Shown: one piece after another, positions 44,591 to 53,250 of the stretch | Layout: every line of letters begins with the position of its first letter | Numbering within the stretch: the stretch's first letter is position 1 | Assembly: GCA_019163335.1 (NCBI GenBank) | Contig: JAFLKM010000046.1 | Coordinates: forward strand, 1 to 53,693 | Direction of reading: 5' to 3' | Length of the DNA: 53,693 nt | Origin: Desulfobulbaceae bacterium | GTDB lineage: Bacteria; Desulfobacterota; Desulfobulbia; Desulfobulbales; Desulfocapsaceae | Notes under the pieces: generated by a model | Told to the model about the DNA's origin: nothing | What the model saw: the letters and a program-made list of their open reading frames with translations, nothing else | The model's database searches: none | Program-made: the position numbers and the translations under genes

Positions 44591-45469
44591 ATGAGTTCTC
44601 GTATTGCTCCAAAAAACGTCCTTCCGTTGACCAGCCAGCAAACAGTCAAAACGGCAGCTACCGCACGTCAAACCTCCAAAAAGTTTCAGGAAGTACTGAC
44701 AAAAGCCACGGAATTACAGAGCAGCACAAGTACAAAAGCAGCCCAGCCGAATCCTTCAGGGAATACCTATGCCGTCCTTCAAGGTGATACCCTCTCTGAA
44801 ATCGTGGCCTCTGAAACAAAAAAACTTGGCATCAGCCAGACAAGATCGGAGCTGTATGCCATGGTGAATCAGATCGCCGCCCACAACCAGATGGCGGATC
44901 CGGACACCATTCTTCCCGGCCAGCAGATTGATCTCAAACAACTCAGTACTGCCGGCTCTGCACCATTGAACAATATTGTCTTGACGCCTGAAACCGTAAC
45001 CCAACAAGAATTTACCCTGCCGATGGAGACCGAATTGCAATCCCCGCTGACCGGCAAAATCACCTCGCTGTTTGGCATGCGGACCCATCCGGTACTAGGC
45101 GAGACTCTGCACCATGATGGTATTGATATCAGCCAGCCAACCGGGACTCCGGTGAAGCCCCTCTCTTCCGGAGTCGTGACCTTTGCAGGAAACAACGGCG
45201 GCTATGGCCTGATGGTGGAAGTTGCCCATGAAAATGGTCTCACCTCCCGTTACGCCCATCTCTCCGCCCTCTCTGTCCGCAAGGGAGAGCAGATCAGCGA
45301 GGAGCAGATCATCGGCGAGGTCGGCCAGACCGGGATGACCACCGGTCCCCATCTCCACCTGGAAATCCTTCGTCAGAACAGCCCCATCGACCCTCTCACG
45401 GTCCTCAACCGGCGCCGGATTGAGCCCCCGATCCTGGTGGCAGAAGCCCGCAACAGCCTGAGGATGTAA
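44591..45469 (+). CDS. LysM-M23 family metallopeptidase
   Basis: Peptidoglycan DD-endopeptidase-type protein of 292 residues. A disordered N-terminus (1-55) is followed by LysM (about 58-112, YAVLQGDTLSEIV...ILPGQQIDL). The M23 core (about 150-275) carries zinc ligands in HHDGIDISQP and in TGPHLHLEIL. No signal peptide or membrane segment is visible, unusual for a wall hydrolase, so it may leave by a flagellar-type or other non-Sec route. The ATG has AGGAGG. A sigma-28-like promoter lies upstream. Confidence 0.88.
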   Translation: MSSRIAPKNVLPLTSQQTVKTAATARQTSKKFQEVLTKATELQSSTSTKAAQPNPSGNTYAVLQGDTLSEIVASETKKLGISQTRSELYAMVNQIAAHNQMADPDTILPGQQIDLKQLSTAGSAPLNNIVLTPETVTQQEFTLPMETELQSPLTGKITSLFGMRTHPVLGETLHHDGIDISQPTGTPVKPLSSGVVTFAGNNGGYGLMVEVAHENGLTSRYAHLSALSVRKGEQISEEQIIGEVGQTGMTTGPHLHLEILRQNSPIDPLTVLNRRRIEPPILVAEARNSLRM

Positions 45470-45799
45470 CCCGCCTGTTGCCTTAGACTCCTTGCAAACC
45501 GGTACGCCCTCACTCTTCTCATTCCAGGTTGCATTCAGCACAAGACCGGCCAGACAAGCGACCAACGACGATGCCATGCCGGGAGTTAGTTAAAGGAGGT
45601 CGCGCGGTGGAGTCGACGAAGGGATTGGTTTGCCGGCAACCTACAAATCTGTGGAGATCTTCCTTCGGGCCCTGTTCCAGCCCTTATCCCCCTCCTGTCA
45701 AACATTGCATCTGAGAAGCGTGTCGGCTATAATAAAACATTCTCGGGAAAAATTTGCGCCCACTGCCAGACAAACGGTTTCTGCACCCAAAGGAATCTC
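45470..45799. other. spacer with a strong promoter
   Basis: The 330 bases contain no gene. A near-consensus promoter is listed separately. No stable hairpin follows the peptidase stop. Confidence 0.5.
45705..45733 (+). promoter_or_regulatory. strong sigma-70 promoter
   Basis: TTGCAT (45705-45710), 17 bases, then a perfect TATAAT (45728-45733). It would begin a leader of about 60 bases before the ATG at 45800. Confidence 0.75.
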
Positions 45800-46519
45800 A
45801 TGCTCGACCTGAACACGACCCTGGCCTTTGAGGTCAAAAAGGAACTTGCGGATCGATATTTCGGGTTCCGCAAGATCATTGAAGAAGACACCAATGCCTA
45901 TCAAAAAAATGTCATCGCCTCTGCCCTGGAGTTGGAAGAAAAAATTGGCTTCGACCTTATCCGCATCTATGTTCTGTTGCAACATGATGATCTGATTCAA
46001 GATTTTTTCACGCTCACCGGCCTTGGCGAGATTCTTTTTTATGACCAGTACATCAACAAGTCCGCGACCATCAGAAAACAGATGCTGGCGGATATTCGCG
46101 TCCATGGCTTTACCCGGAAGATGCGCTTCTCTAATATGTTTTTTGAGCTTTATGAGATACTGGAACAAGATGTCATAGAGTATCGGCAACGTGTCCTGGA
46201 TCTGGCCATGGATCAGGAGACCATCAAGGAAGAGATCAACCTGTTTTACCAGAAGAATGATATCAGCGGCATCATGTTGTTTTTGCGGGGCATGGACGGC
46301 GCAACAACCGGCAGTTCCGGCCCCATGGCTGGTTCCATTGACACGGTGAGTGCCATCACCATGGAAGAAAAAATGCGTCTTCAGCCACCCCAGCCCATTG
46401 AAAAACTGCTGCCGATCCTCTCCCTGATGCCCCCTGCCAAAGAGATTCGGAAGGAGTTGAAAGAACTCGTGAATACCGCCTTTGCAAGACAACCCGAACT
46501 CGATGTCAGGAAATTATGA
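45800..46519 (+). CDS. conserved unknown protein (239 residues)
   Basis: I do not recognise the family. It has no signal peptide or membrane segment and is rich in charged helices. Residues about 20-150 contain many Phe, Tyr and Ile with heptad-like spacing (FGFRKIIEEDTNAYQKN, DLIRIYVLLQHDDLIQDFF), so a helical bundle is likely. The tail holds a Gly/Ser stretch near 170 and a Pro-rich linker (LQPPQPIEKLLPIL) before a last helix. It has its own strong promoter, AAAGGA ribosome site, and precedes a signalling protein gene by 52 bases. Confidence 0.8.
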   Translation: MLDLNTTLAFEVKKELADRYFGFRKIIEEDTNAYQKNVIASALELEEKIGFDLIRIYVLLQHDDLIQDFFTLTGLGEILFYDQYINKSATIRKQMLADIRVHGFTRKMRFSNMFFELYEILEQDVIEYRQRVLDLAMDQETIKEEINLFYQKNDISGIMLFLRGMDGATTGSSGPMAGSIDTVSAITMEEKMRLQPPQPIEKLLPILSLMPPAKEIRKELKELVNTAFARQPELDVRKL

Positions 46520-46571
46520 TCACGCCCCCCGCCAGAGCTGCCAGGGTCAAAAGAAAGATCCCTGAGATACG

Positions 46572-48305
46572 ATGGGTACCATGATGGACAAAATCCTACT
46601 GGTCGGATTAGATTCGTTAGCCACTTCCGCAGTGACTTCTGCCGCCCCGATACTGAAGGCCCAGATCTTCGAGGCCGCCGATGCGACAGAGATGGCTCAC
46701 CTTACCAGGAAGAATGAGTTTGCCCTGGTAATTCTGGATCAGAACATCGCGGCGACAATCCAGGAATTGGACAAGCAGCTGCAGGCCCTCTCCCTCTCGC
46801 CTGCAACAACACTTCTGATCATAGTCCCGTCAGATCAGAGCCCGGTAAGCTTTCATACCGGAGTGCCGGGTGGGTTTATTGATTCTCTTCCCCGCCCTCT
46901 GACGCCCGCTCTCCTGACCGGTAAAATCCGGCTCTTACTCCATATTCACCGCCTGCAGCAGGAGTTACTTTCCTGCCAAACACTTCTTCAGGATCAGCAG
47001 AACAAAAATCAGCAATGGCAGCAATCCCTGGCGCAACAAAGCCATTATCTGAATATGTTGTCCGTGCGGGACGGCCTGACCGGTCTTTTTAACCGCAGAC
47101 AACTCGGCATCACCCTTGAAGAAAATCTGCAAAAGGCCAGGCAGGAGAACACCGATCTCGCCCTGCTCCTTGTTGACATTGATTATTTCAATGAAACCAA
47201 CAGGGTCGCCGGACAGCATTTTGGGGATTCCATTCTTAACCAGTTTGCGGCACGACTCACCCAGAACAGCCGCGATGAAGATCTCTGCTTTCGCTTTGGC
47301 GGAGCGGATTTTATTGTCCTGCTTCCTGGAATGAATAAGACGGCGGCCAAGGAACAGGCAGAGATAATCCGCCTGGCCTGCTCCGAGCATCCCTTTACCA
47401 GCGGGAATCACAGTCGCACCGTAACCGTCTCCATCTCCATCGTCACCCTGCTCGACAATTGCCCCAAAGATGTGGATGAGTTTCTCACTATGGCGGACAA
47501 GGCCATGTATCAGGCCAAATCCCAGGGACGAAACCGCATCGTTGTCTATGACCTGGATCATACCGGGCAAAGCAGTAAGATCGATTCCATCTCCCTGCTC
47601 CAAGAGACGTTGCGCCGCATCCTGGAAAAGACCAAAGACAGCTCCATCGCCTCGATCCAGATCCTCACCCAAAATGTCACCGGTACCCCCCAGGATGACC
47701 ATGTCCACCTGGCCGCCCAATATATCCACCTGATCTGTGGACGCCTGGGCCTGCCTAATTCCATCCTCGAGACCTTTACCAATGCCCTGATCCTCTACAA
47801 CTGCTTCCGTTCACTGCTCTATCGGGAGCTCCTCACCAAGAAAGAGACGTTCAGCCGCGAGGAACGGAAGGTGCTCCAGGACCTCCCCTACAAACTGGCA
47901 GAGCTCACCCAGCATTTTGACTATTTCGCCAATGAGCGAACCATGCTGCTCTGTCAGGGAGAACACTATGACGGCAGCGGCTATCCGGAAGGCCTGTCAG
48001 GAGATGAGATTCCACTGGCATCAAGAATCTTCAGCCTGGCCGATTCGCTGGCCGCCATGAATGCCGACCGGCCGCACCGCAAGCGTCTCACCCCGCTCGC
48101 GATCATCGATGAGCTCCGCAAAGGGGCTGGAACGCAATGGGATCCATCGCTTGTCTTGCTGGCCCTCGACATTGTGCACGAGCAGCAGCTCATCCCCCTT
48201 GATGAAAAGCTCCTCACCCAGACCAAATTGCAGATCACCCAGCAGATTACCGGCAGCGCTTCGCAGCCCAAGTCCTCTCTCCCTCAAAAAAGTTCCCACT
48301 CCTAG
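46572..48305 (+). CDS. degenerate GGDEF / HD-GYP signalling protein
   Basis: Cyclic di-GMP-type protein of 577 residues. Order: a receiver-like N-terminal fold (about 5-120) in which the phospho-acceptor Asp pocket is poorly kept, a helical linker (125-160), a GGDEF domain (about 165-325), then an HD-GYP-like domain (about 365-560). The GGDEF active loop reads GGADF (243-247), not GG[DE]EF. In the HD-GYP part the metal dyad HD is replaced by YN (409-410), while DGSGYP (467-472) is kept. Neither catalytic activity is therefore expected. The HDOD gene starts 2 bases after its stop. Confidence 0.88.
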   Translation: MGTMMDKILLVGLDSLATSAVTSAAPILKAQIFEAADATEMAHLTRKNEFALVILDQNIAATIQELDKQLQALSLSPATTLLIIVPSDQSPVSFHTGVPGGFIDSLPRPLTPALLTGKIRLLLHIHRLQQELLSCQTLLQDQQNKNQQWQQSLAQQSHYLNMLSVRDGLTGLFNRRQLGITLEENLQKARQENTDLALLLVDIDYFNETNRVAGQHFGDSILNQFAARLTQNSRDEDLCFRFGGADFIVLLPGMNKTAAKEQAEIIRLACSEHPFTSGNHSRTVTVSISIVTLLDNCPKDVDEFLTMADKAMYQAKSQGRNRIVVYDLDHTGQSSKIDSISLLQETLRRILEKTKDSSIASIQILTQNVTGTPQDDHVHLAAQYIHLICGRLGLPNSILETFTNALILYNCFRSLLYRELLTKKETFSREERKVLQDLPYKLAELTQHFDYFANERTMLLCQGEHYDGSGYPEGLSGDEIPLASRIFSLADSLAAMNADRPHRKRLTPLAIIDELRKGAGTQWDPSLVLLALDIVHEQQLIPLDEKLLTQTKLQITQQITGSASQPKSSLPQKSSHS

Positions 48306-48306
48306 C

Positions 48307-49200
48307 ATGATGTCAGCCAACACCACCACCATTCTCAAACAGATCGACTCCTTTCCATCCCTTCCGACCACGGTCAGCCGGGTCATGGAGATTACCGGCA
48401 ACCCGGAAAGTTCGGCCAATGAACTGATGCAGGCCATCCTGCCTGATCTGGCAATGTGTGCCTCCATTCTCAAAACCGCCAACTCTGCTTTTTTTGGCAG
48501 ACCGCGCACCGTTTGTTCCATCCAGGAGGCCATTGTTGTTCTCGGCTTCCAGGAGATCCGCAATATTGTCCTGACCCAGGCAATGTTCAACTCCTTTCAG
48601 AAATTCAGAAACACCAACAAAAAAAATATCGACGCCCTCTGGCAGCACTCCCTGACTTGTGGACTGGCGGCCAGAGTCATCGCCACCCATAATCGACAAA
48701 GCAGGCACCCGCCAAGCCAGCTTTATATCGCCGGGCTCATTCATGATATCGGCAAGTTGATCATGCTTAGCGCCCTGCCCAACAGCTACAATCATGTGTT
48801 TGAGCTCGCTGAAAAATTGCGCTACTCTTTCTTCCCTGAAGAAGAGGAGACCTTCGGCATCAGCCATGATACGGCCGGCATGCGCCTCCTGAACCGCTGG
48901 CTTTTCCCCGAACAGTTCAGCTTTTCGGCCGGCTACCACCATTGCCCCGATCGTGCTCCGGAAGGGGCAACCTTCCCGTTGATCATCCAGATGGCCGATA
49001 TCCTCAGCCATATTCTGCAGTCCGGTGAGAGCCTTGACGGCAAGGAACTTCTGGAACTGATCCGTGATTTCACCCCTGCGGTCACTCAACTCTGGGGCCA
49101 TTACGACCTCAACTGGCAGGCCGAAGATATTGACATCTGGCTGAATGAACTGCGAGCCAGTCTCGAAGACGAATCCATTTTCAGTCTTTTCAACGCCTGA
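48307..49200 (+). CDS. HDOD domain signalling protein
   Basis: HDOD (HD-related output) protein of 297 residues, of a type tied to chemotaxis and c-di-GMP signalling. Features: ILKQIDSFPSLPTTVSRVMEIT at the start, LKTANSAFF near 60, GLIHDIGKLIM near 142 with an intact HD pair, and HHCPDRAP near 220. It starts at one of two consecutive ATGs (48307 or 48310), 2 bases after the degenerate GGDEF/HD-GYP stop, so translation is coupled and the two probably share a signalling task. The domain boundaries are typical. No ribosome site is needed or visible. Confidence 0.9.
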   Translation: MMSANTTTILKQIDSFPSLPTTVSRVMEITGNPESSANELMQAILPDLAMCASILKTANSAFFGRPRTVCSIQEAIVVLGFQEIRNIVLTQAMFNSFQKFRNTNKKNIDALWQHSLTCGLAARVIATHNRQSRHPPSQLYIAGLIHDIGKLIMLSALPNSYNHVFELAEKLRYSFFPEEEETFGISHDTAGMRLLNRWLFPEQFSFSAGYHHCPDRAPEGATFPLIIQMADILSHILQSGESLDGKELLELIRDFTPAVTQLWGHYDLNWQAEDIDIWLNELRASLEDESIFSLFNA

Positions 49201-49226
49201 CAGCAGCAGCTTCTACAAAAACGCCG

Positions 49227-50927
49227 ATGAAAGTCTTGCAACTCAGGCAAACCCTGCGCAGCACCCGCCGACTGGCTGAAATCCTCAAAGTTTTATCCAC
49301 ATTCGGGTTCCGGGAAGTGCTTGTTGATCTGGGACTCTCCGCTGGAACCAAAGGCAACAGGCAAGACGAAGAAAAGCCTGATCTTGCTGAACAGGCAACA
49401 ACAGCCATCCTTTCCCGTCCGGTGCGGTTGCGGCTGGTCCTTGAACAACTGGGCCCCACTTTTATCAAGCTGGGCCAGATTCTGTCCACCCGGCCGGACC
49501 TCATCCCGCCGGATTGGGCGGAAGAATTCAAACAGCTTCAGGATAACTGCCGGCAGGTCTCCTTTGATGAGATCCAGAAAGTTCTGGATGACGAGTTTCC
49601 TGGCCGCCTCACCCTTCTCTTCTCCTCCATTGAACCGGAGGCACTGGCTGCGGCCTCCATGGCCCAGGTTCATCGAGCCAGGCTGACCGATGGAAGCGAG
49701 GTGGTGATCAAGGTTCTGCGACCGGGAAACCGGCAGTTGATCGAGGAGGATATGGCACTGCTGGAAGGCATGGCCCAATTCGTCGAAGAATATTTTTCTG
49801 ATCTTGGCTACAGTCCCGTGGCTGTGGCCAAGGAATTTTCCCGGGAGATCTTCAAAGAAGTCAACCTGATCCACGAAGGACAATCCACAGAGCGGCTACG
49901 TCGTTATTTTCAGGATGACCCCAACATCTGCTTCCCCAAAGTGTACTGGGAGGCAAGTACCAGAAACATCCTGACCCTGGAAGAAATCCACGGCCGTCTG
50001 CTCTCCACCCTGACCCCGGCCCAATTAAGCGCTGATACCCGCCGTGCCATTGTTGCCAATAGCACCGACGCCATCTTCAAGCAGTGCCTGCGTTTTGGTT
50101 TCTTCCATGCCGACCCTCATCCCGGAAATATTTTTCTGCTGCCCGGCGACAAGCTCTGTTTTATCGATTGCGGGATGACCGGTCAACTGGACCGAAAAAC
50201 CACCGACCACCTGATTGATCTGGTGGCAGGTGTCACCACTGGAAATATTGAAAAATTATGCCGCGTGACCATCGATCTGACCGATATCGATCCGGCCCTC
50301 ACCGAAGGACGGGAATTTCGTTCCGACCTCCAACTCTTCACCACCCACTTTCAAGAGTCAGACCTGCAGCATCTGGATATCACCAAACTGCTGTCAGATT
50401 TCTTTGACATGCTCCAACACTATCATGTGCACTGCCCCAGCGACCTGCTTTTTCTGGTTAAGGCCCTGACCACCATCGAGGGAGTCGCCGAGCAGTTCGA
50501 TCCGCAATTTGATGTCCTGGCCCATGTGGAACCGCAGATACGGGAGATTGTCACCAAACGTTACGGCTTTGCGGCAATGCGCCAACGGATTGAGAAAAGC
50601 ATAGGCAACTATCTGACCCTTCTTGAAAACCTGCCCCTGGACATCCAGCGCTTCCTTGACCAGTTCCGATATAATCAGTTCACCCTCAACCTGGAGATGA
50701 AACGCCTGGATCATCTGGCGGAAAAAATGGATAGCTCCAGCCGGCTGATGGGGATCTCCATGATCATCTCGGCACTGATCGTCGGTTCCGCCATCCTTAT
50801 TCTTGCGGACCGGATATCAGGAGCCCCAGGCATCCTGGGCACCCTGGGCGTTATCGGACTGATCATGGCGGGAATCTACTCGGCGGGATTTGTGGCGGCC
50901 TTTCTCTGGCCAAAGAAACGGAAGTGA
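49227..50927 (+). CDS. UbiB/ABC1 family atypical kinase
   Basis: Membrane-anchored ABC1 kinase-like ATPase, usually linked to ubiquinone or menaquinone metabolism and lipid homeostasis. The 566 residues contain the KxGQ-type FIKLGQILSTRPDLIP near 80, the A-rich loop AAASMAQVHRA near 137, LEEIHG, the catalytic-type HADPHPGNIF near 292 and FIDCGMTG near 312, then a helical part and two C-terminal helices (ISMIISALIVGSAILIL, GVIGLIMAGIYSAGF) as anchors. In an anaerobe the quinone would be menaquinone. It follows the HDOD gene by 26 bases. Confidence 0.94.
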   Translation: MKVLQLRQTLRSTRRLAEILKVLSTFGFREVLVDLGLSAGTKGNRQDEEKPDLAEQATTAILSRPVRLRLVLEQLGPTFIKLGQILSTRPDLIPPDWAEEFKQLQDNCRQVSFDEIQKVLDDEFPGRLTLLFSSIEPEALAAASMAQVHRARLTDGSEVVIKVLRPGNRQLIEEDMALLEGMAQFVEEYFSDLGYSPVAVAKEFSREIFKEVNLIHEGQSTERLRRYFQDDPNICFPKVYWEASTRNILTLEEIHGRLLSTLTPAQLSADTRRAIVANSTDAIFKQCLRFGFFHADPHPGNIFLLPGDKLCFIDCGMTGQLDRKTTDHLIDLVAGVTTGNIEKLCRVTIDLTDIDPALTEGREFRSDLQLFTTHFQESDLQHLDITKLLSDFFDMLQHYHVHCPSDLLFLVKALTTIEGVAEQFDPQFDVLAHVEPQIREIVTKRYGFAAMRQRIEKSIGNYLTLLENLPLDIQRFLDQFRYNQFTLNLEMKRLDHLAEKMDSSSRLMGISMIISALIVGSAILILADRISGAPGILGTLGVIGLIMAGIYSAGFVAAFLWPKKRK

Positions 50928-51018
50928 CGAATACGCGGAAGGAGTGGAGCTGAAGACTATTGTTTTATAGCAGAAAACAAGAAAATAATTTGCAAGAGCA
51001 TTAAGTTGCGGGATATTT

Positions 51019-51063
51019 CAGAATAAAGCATCCATCCCCTCCCGGGGTGGATGCTTTATTCTG
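51019..51063. terminator. bidirectional hairpin between ubiB-like and chemoreceptor genes
   Basis: CAGAATAAAGCATCCA (51019-51034) pairs with TGGATGCTTTATTCTG (51048-51063); an inner CCCC/GGGG continues the stem. It lies between two convergent genes. There is an A-run on the plus side (T-run on the minus side only before the stem), so it serves as a junction hairpin more than a textbook terminator. A worn repeat arm (AAGAAAATAATTTGCAAGAG) lies just upstream at about 50980. Confidence 0.65.
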
Positions 51064-51089
51064 AAAAAACTCCGGTGTAAAATCCTTGA

Positions 51090-52757
51090 TCAAACCTTGA
51101 ATTTCTTGACAAGATTTTCGAGCTGGACGGCCAGGTCGGCCAAGCCTTGCGCGCTTACTTGCACGTGGCTGCTCCCTTCTCCCACCTGATTTGATTGCTG
51201 GTTGATGCCGGCAATGTCGCGAGTGATATCGGAAATAACGACCGTGCTCTGTGCTACATTTTCGTTGACCTCGGCAATACCCTGAGAAGCTTGGGAGATG
51301 TTGGTGGCAATCTCTTTGGAAGCCGCCGATTGTTCTTCAACGGCAGTGGCTATGCCGTTGATAACGTTGTTGATCTCAACAATCACCTCGGAAATCTTTT
51401 CAATATCTTCCACGGTTGTGGAGGTTGTTATTTGCATCTCGTTGATCTGATTTTTAATATCAACGGTAGCGGCGGCGGTCTGGCGAGCCAGTTCCTTGAT
51501 CTCGTTTGCCACAACTGCAAATCCTTTTCCCGCTTCTCCGGCTCTTGCGGCTTCAATGGTTGCATTTAAGGCAAGCAGGTTTGTTTGTTCCGAAATCTCG
51601 GTGATGGTCTCGGTAACTCTGCCAATCTTCCGGGCTGAATCACCAAGTATAGCCATTTTCTCGGAAGCAACCCGTGACTGCTGGACAGCGCCCTCAGAGA
51701 TGGCGCGAGCTTTTTCCGCACTCTGAGCAATCTCATTGACGGTGGATGTCATTTCCTCGGTGGCCGAGGCGACCATGTTGACATTGCATGAGGATTGCTC
51801 CATCGCCGCTGATACTGACTGGATATTAACGCTCATCTCTTCAGTGGCCGCAGCAACCGAAGCGGATTGATCCGCTGTGTCCTGGGCAGTGGAGGATAAC
51901 TGTTTGGAAATCGAAGCCAAATCGTTAGACGAGAAGGTGAGACGGCTGGCGTTGTTGATGATATCCTTGATCATGGCACCTAACTGTTCAACCATTGAAT
52001 TGAGCGATTTAGCCATCACCCCGATCTCATCCTCCTGATTGATGTCGATCTTGGTGGTGAAGTCTCCGCCGGCCATGGCCTCAGCCAGGGCAGAAGCCTT
52101 ACCCACAGGGGTAGTGATAGAACGAATGATCACGATTGACAGGACTACACTTAGGATCAGGGCCATGGCCAGCAGGGCGCCGATGATTATCTTCCCGGTG
52201 CCGCTGAGATTGGCCGCCTGTTGCCCGAGTTCATCGGCCATCTTTTTTTGCAAGGTGATAAATTCACCGACGCCTTCCATGTAGTTTCTCTGAGATGTTC
52301 GGACCTCGTGCAGCAGCATTTTTTTGGCCGATTCTGTCTTCATCTCCTTAATCAACACCATATAGGCCTCAGAGTCCTTGACGTAGATTGCCCGCAGATC
52401 AGTCATTTTCTTTAACAGAGCGCCCTCCTCGCTGCCTTTGACGATGACTTTTTCCAACTGTTCGAGAATATCAGCGACTGCCTTGCGGGATTTGGCAATC
52501 CGCGGCATCTCCTCACTCTGCGCCTGCATGTCGTCATCAATGATAATATTGCGCAAGCCCCTGGCGATGATATTGAGGTTATCGTTGATTTGATGCCCCA
52601 GATCAATCTGCGCCATGTTGTCGGTGATGAGCAGATTAATCTCTTCATGGAGCGAGTTGATTAACTTCAGTGAATAGCCTCCCACAATCATCATCAACAG
52701 CATGATGAGCCCAAACCCAAAGCTTAATCGCGATCCAATCTTAAAATTTTTCAGCAT
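51090..52757 (-). CDS. methyl-accepting chemotaxis protein
   Basis: Membrane chemoreceptor of 555 residues. Order: TM1 about 14-34, periplasmic four-helix sensor (about 35-190; repeated heptads, [16 protein letters not shown]-type segment), TM2 about 190-212, HAMP about 213-268, and cytoplasmic signalling coiled coil. The hairpin tip is [21 protein letters not shown], the CheA/CheW-binding signature. The C-terminus ends without a pentapeptide tether. It is a stand-alone gene; no che genes are in the window. Start AAAGGAG upstream. Confidence 0.96.
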   Translation of the reverse strand: MLKNFKIGSRLSFGFGLIMLLMMIVGGYSLKLINSLHEEINLLITDNMAQIDLGHQINDNLNIIARGLRNIIIDDDMQAQSEEMPRIAKSRKAVADILEQLEKVIVKGSEEGALLKKMTDLRAIYVKDSEAYMVLIKEMKTESAKKMLLHEVRTSQRNYMEGVGEFITLQKKMADELGQQAANLSGTGKIIIGALLAMALILSVVLSIVIIRSITTPVGKASALAEAMAGGDFTTKIDINQEDEIGVMAKSLNSMVEQLGAMIKDIINNASRLTFSSNDLASISKQLSSTAQDTADQSASVAAATEEMSVNIQSVSAAMEQSSCNVNMVASATEEMTSTVNEIAQSAEKARAISEGAVQQSRVASEKMAILGDSARKIGRVTETITEISEQTNLLALNATIEAARAGEAGKGFAVVANEIKELARQTAAATVDIKNQINEMQITTSTTVEDIEKISEVIVEINNVINGIATAVEEQSAASKEIATNISQASQGIAEVNENVAQSTVVISDITRDIAGINQQSNQVGEGSSHVQVSAQGLADLAVQLENLVKKFKV

Positions 52758-53250
52758 TGAGACACTCCTTTGTAAAATTGTATAGAAATCACTTCATTCA
52801 TCATTGATATGTGTAATGTAATACCAGATAGCTTGCATCGAAAAAAGCGTATTAACCTTACAATTGAGCACCTTCAGGTTTTCCATGCAGAAGTCAAAGT
52901 ATTTCCAAACACACTATTTTTTGTTACGTATAAAAAATAGGAGATATCAGTTTTTGTTTTGGTTCAGCGTGAATTGGAATTTTTATTCGCTTATGATAAA
53001 CAATCACGAACGGAGAACAGTCTATGCGAAAGAAACGTTAGAACCACAACACAGAAGAAAAAGTGCCCATTTTGCGGCGTCACCTGGTCGTATCCGACCT
53101 ATGTGATGAGCAACAGCTTCTCCGTTAGATAATCCTTTTTAGATGACCAACCGGGCGGCCCGCCTGGGAACGACATTGCCGCAATTCTCTTATAGCAAAT
53201 AGCATGCCTCTCCAAAATTTTGAACAAACCTGTATGATTCAGGCATCTTA
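52758..53250. other. decayed AT-rich spacer left of the insertion sequence
   Basis: The 493 bases hold no complete gene. A short frame ending at 53132 encodes KKKCPFCGVTWSYPTY, a possible zinc-ribbon fragment, one base out of phase with an upstream frame beginning near 52993. This suggests a small frameshifted remnant, at low confidence. Confidence 0.3.

Noticed and set aside
16114-45645. A shared 15-mer TTTGCCGGCAACCTA at about 16114 and 45629.
   Set aside because: It contains a self-complementary core and about one to three such 15-mers are expected by chance in 54 kb, so it is not counted as a repeat.
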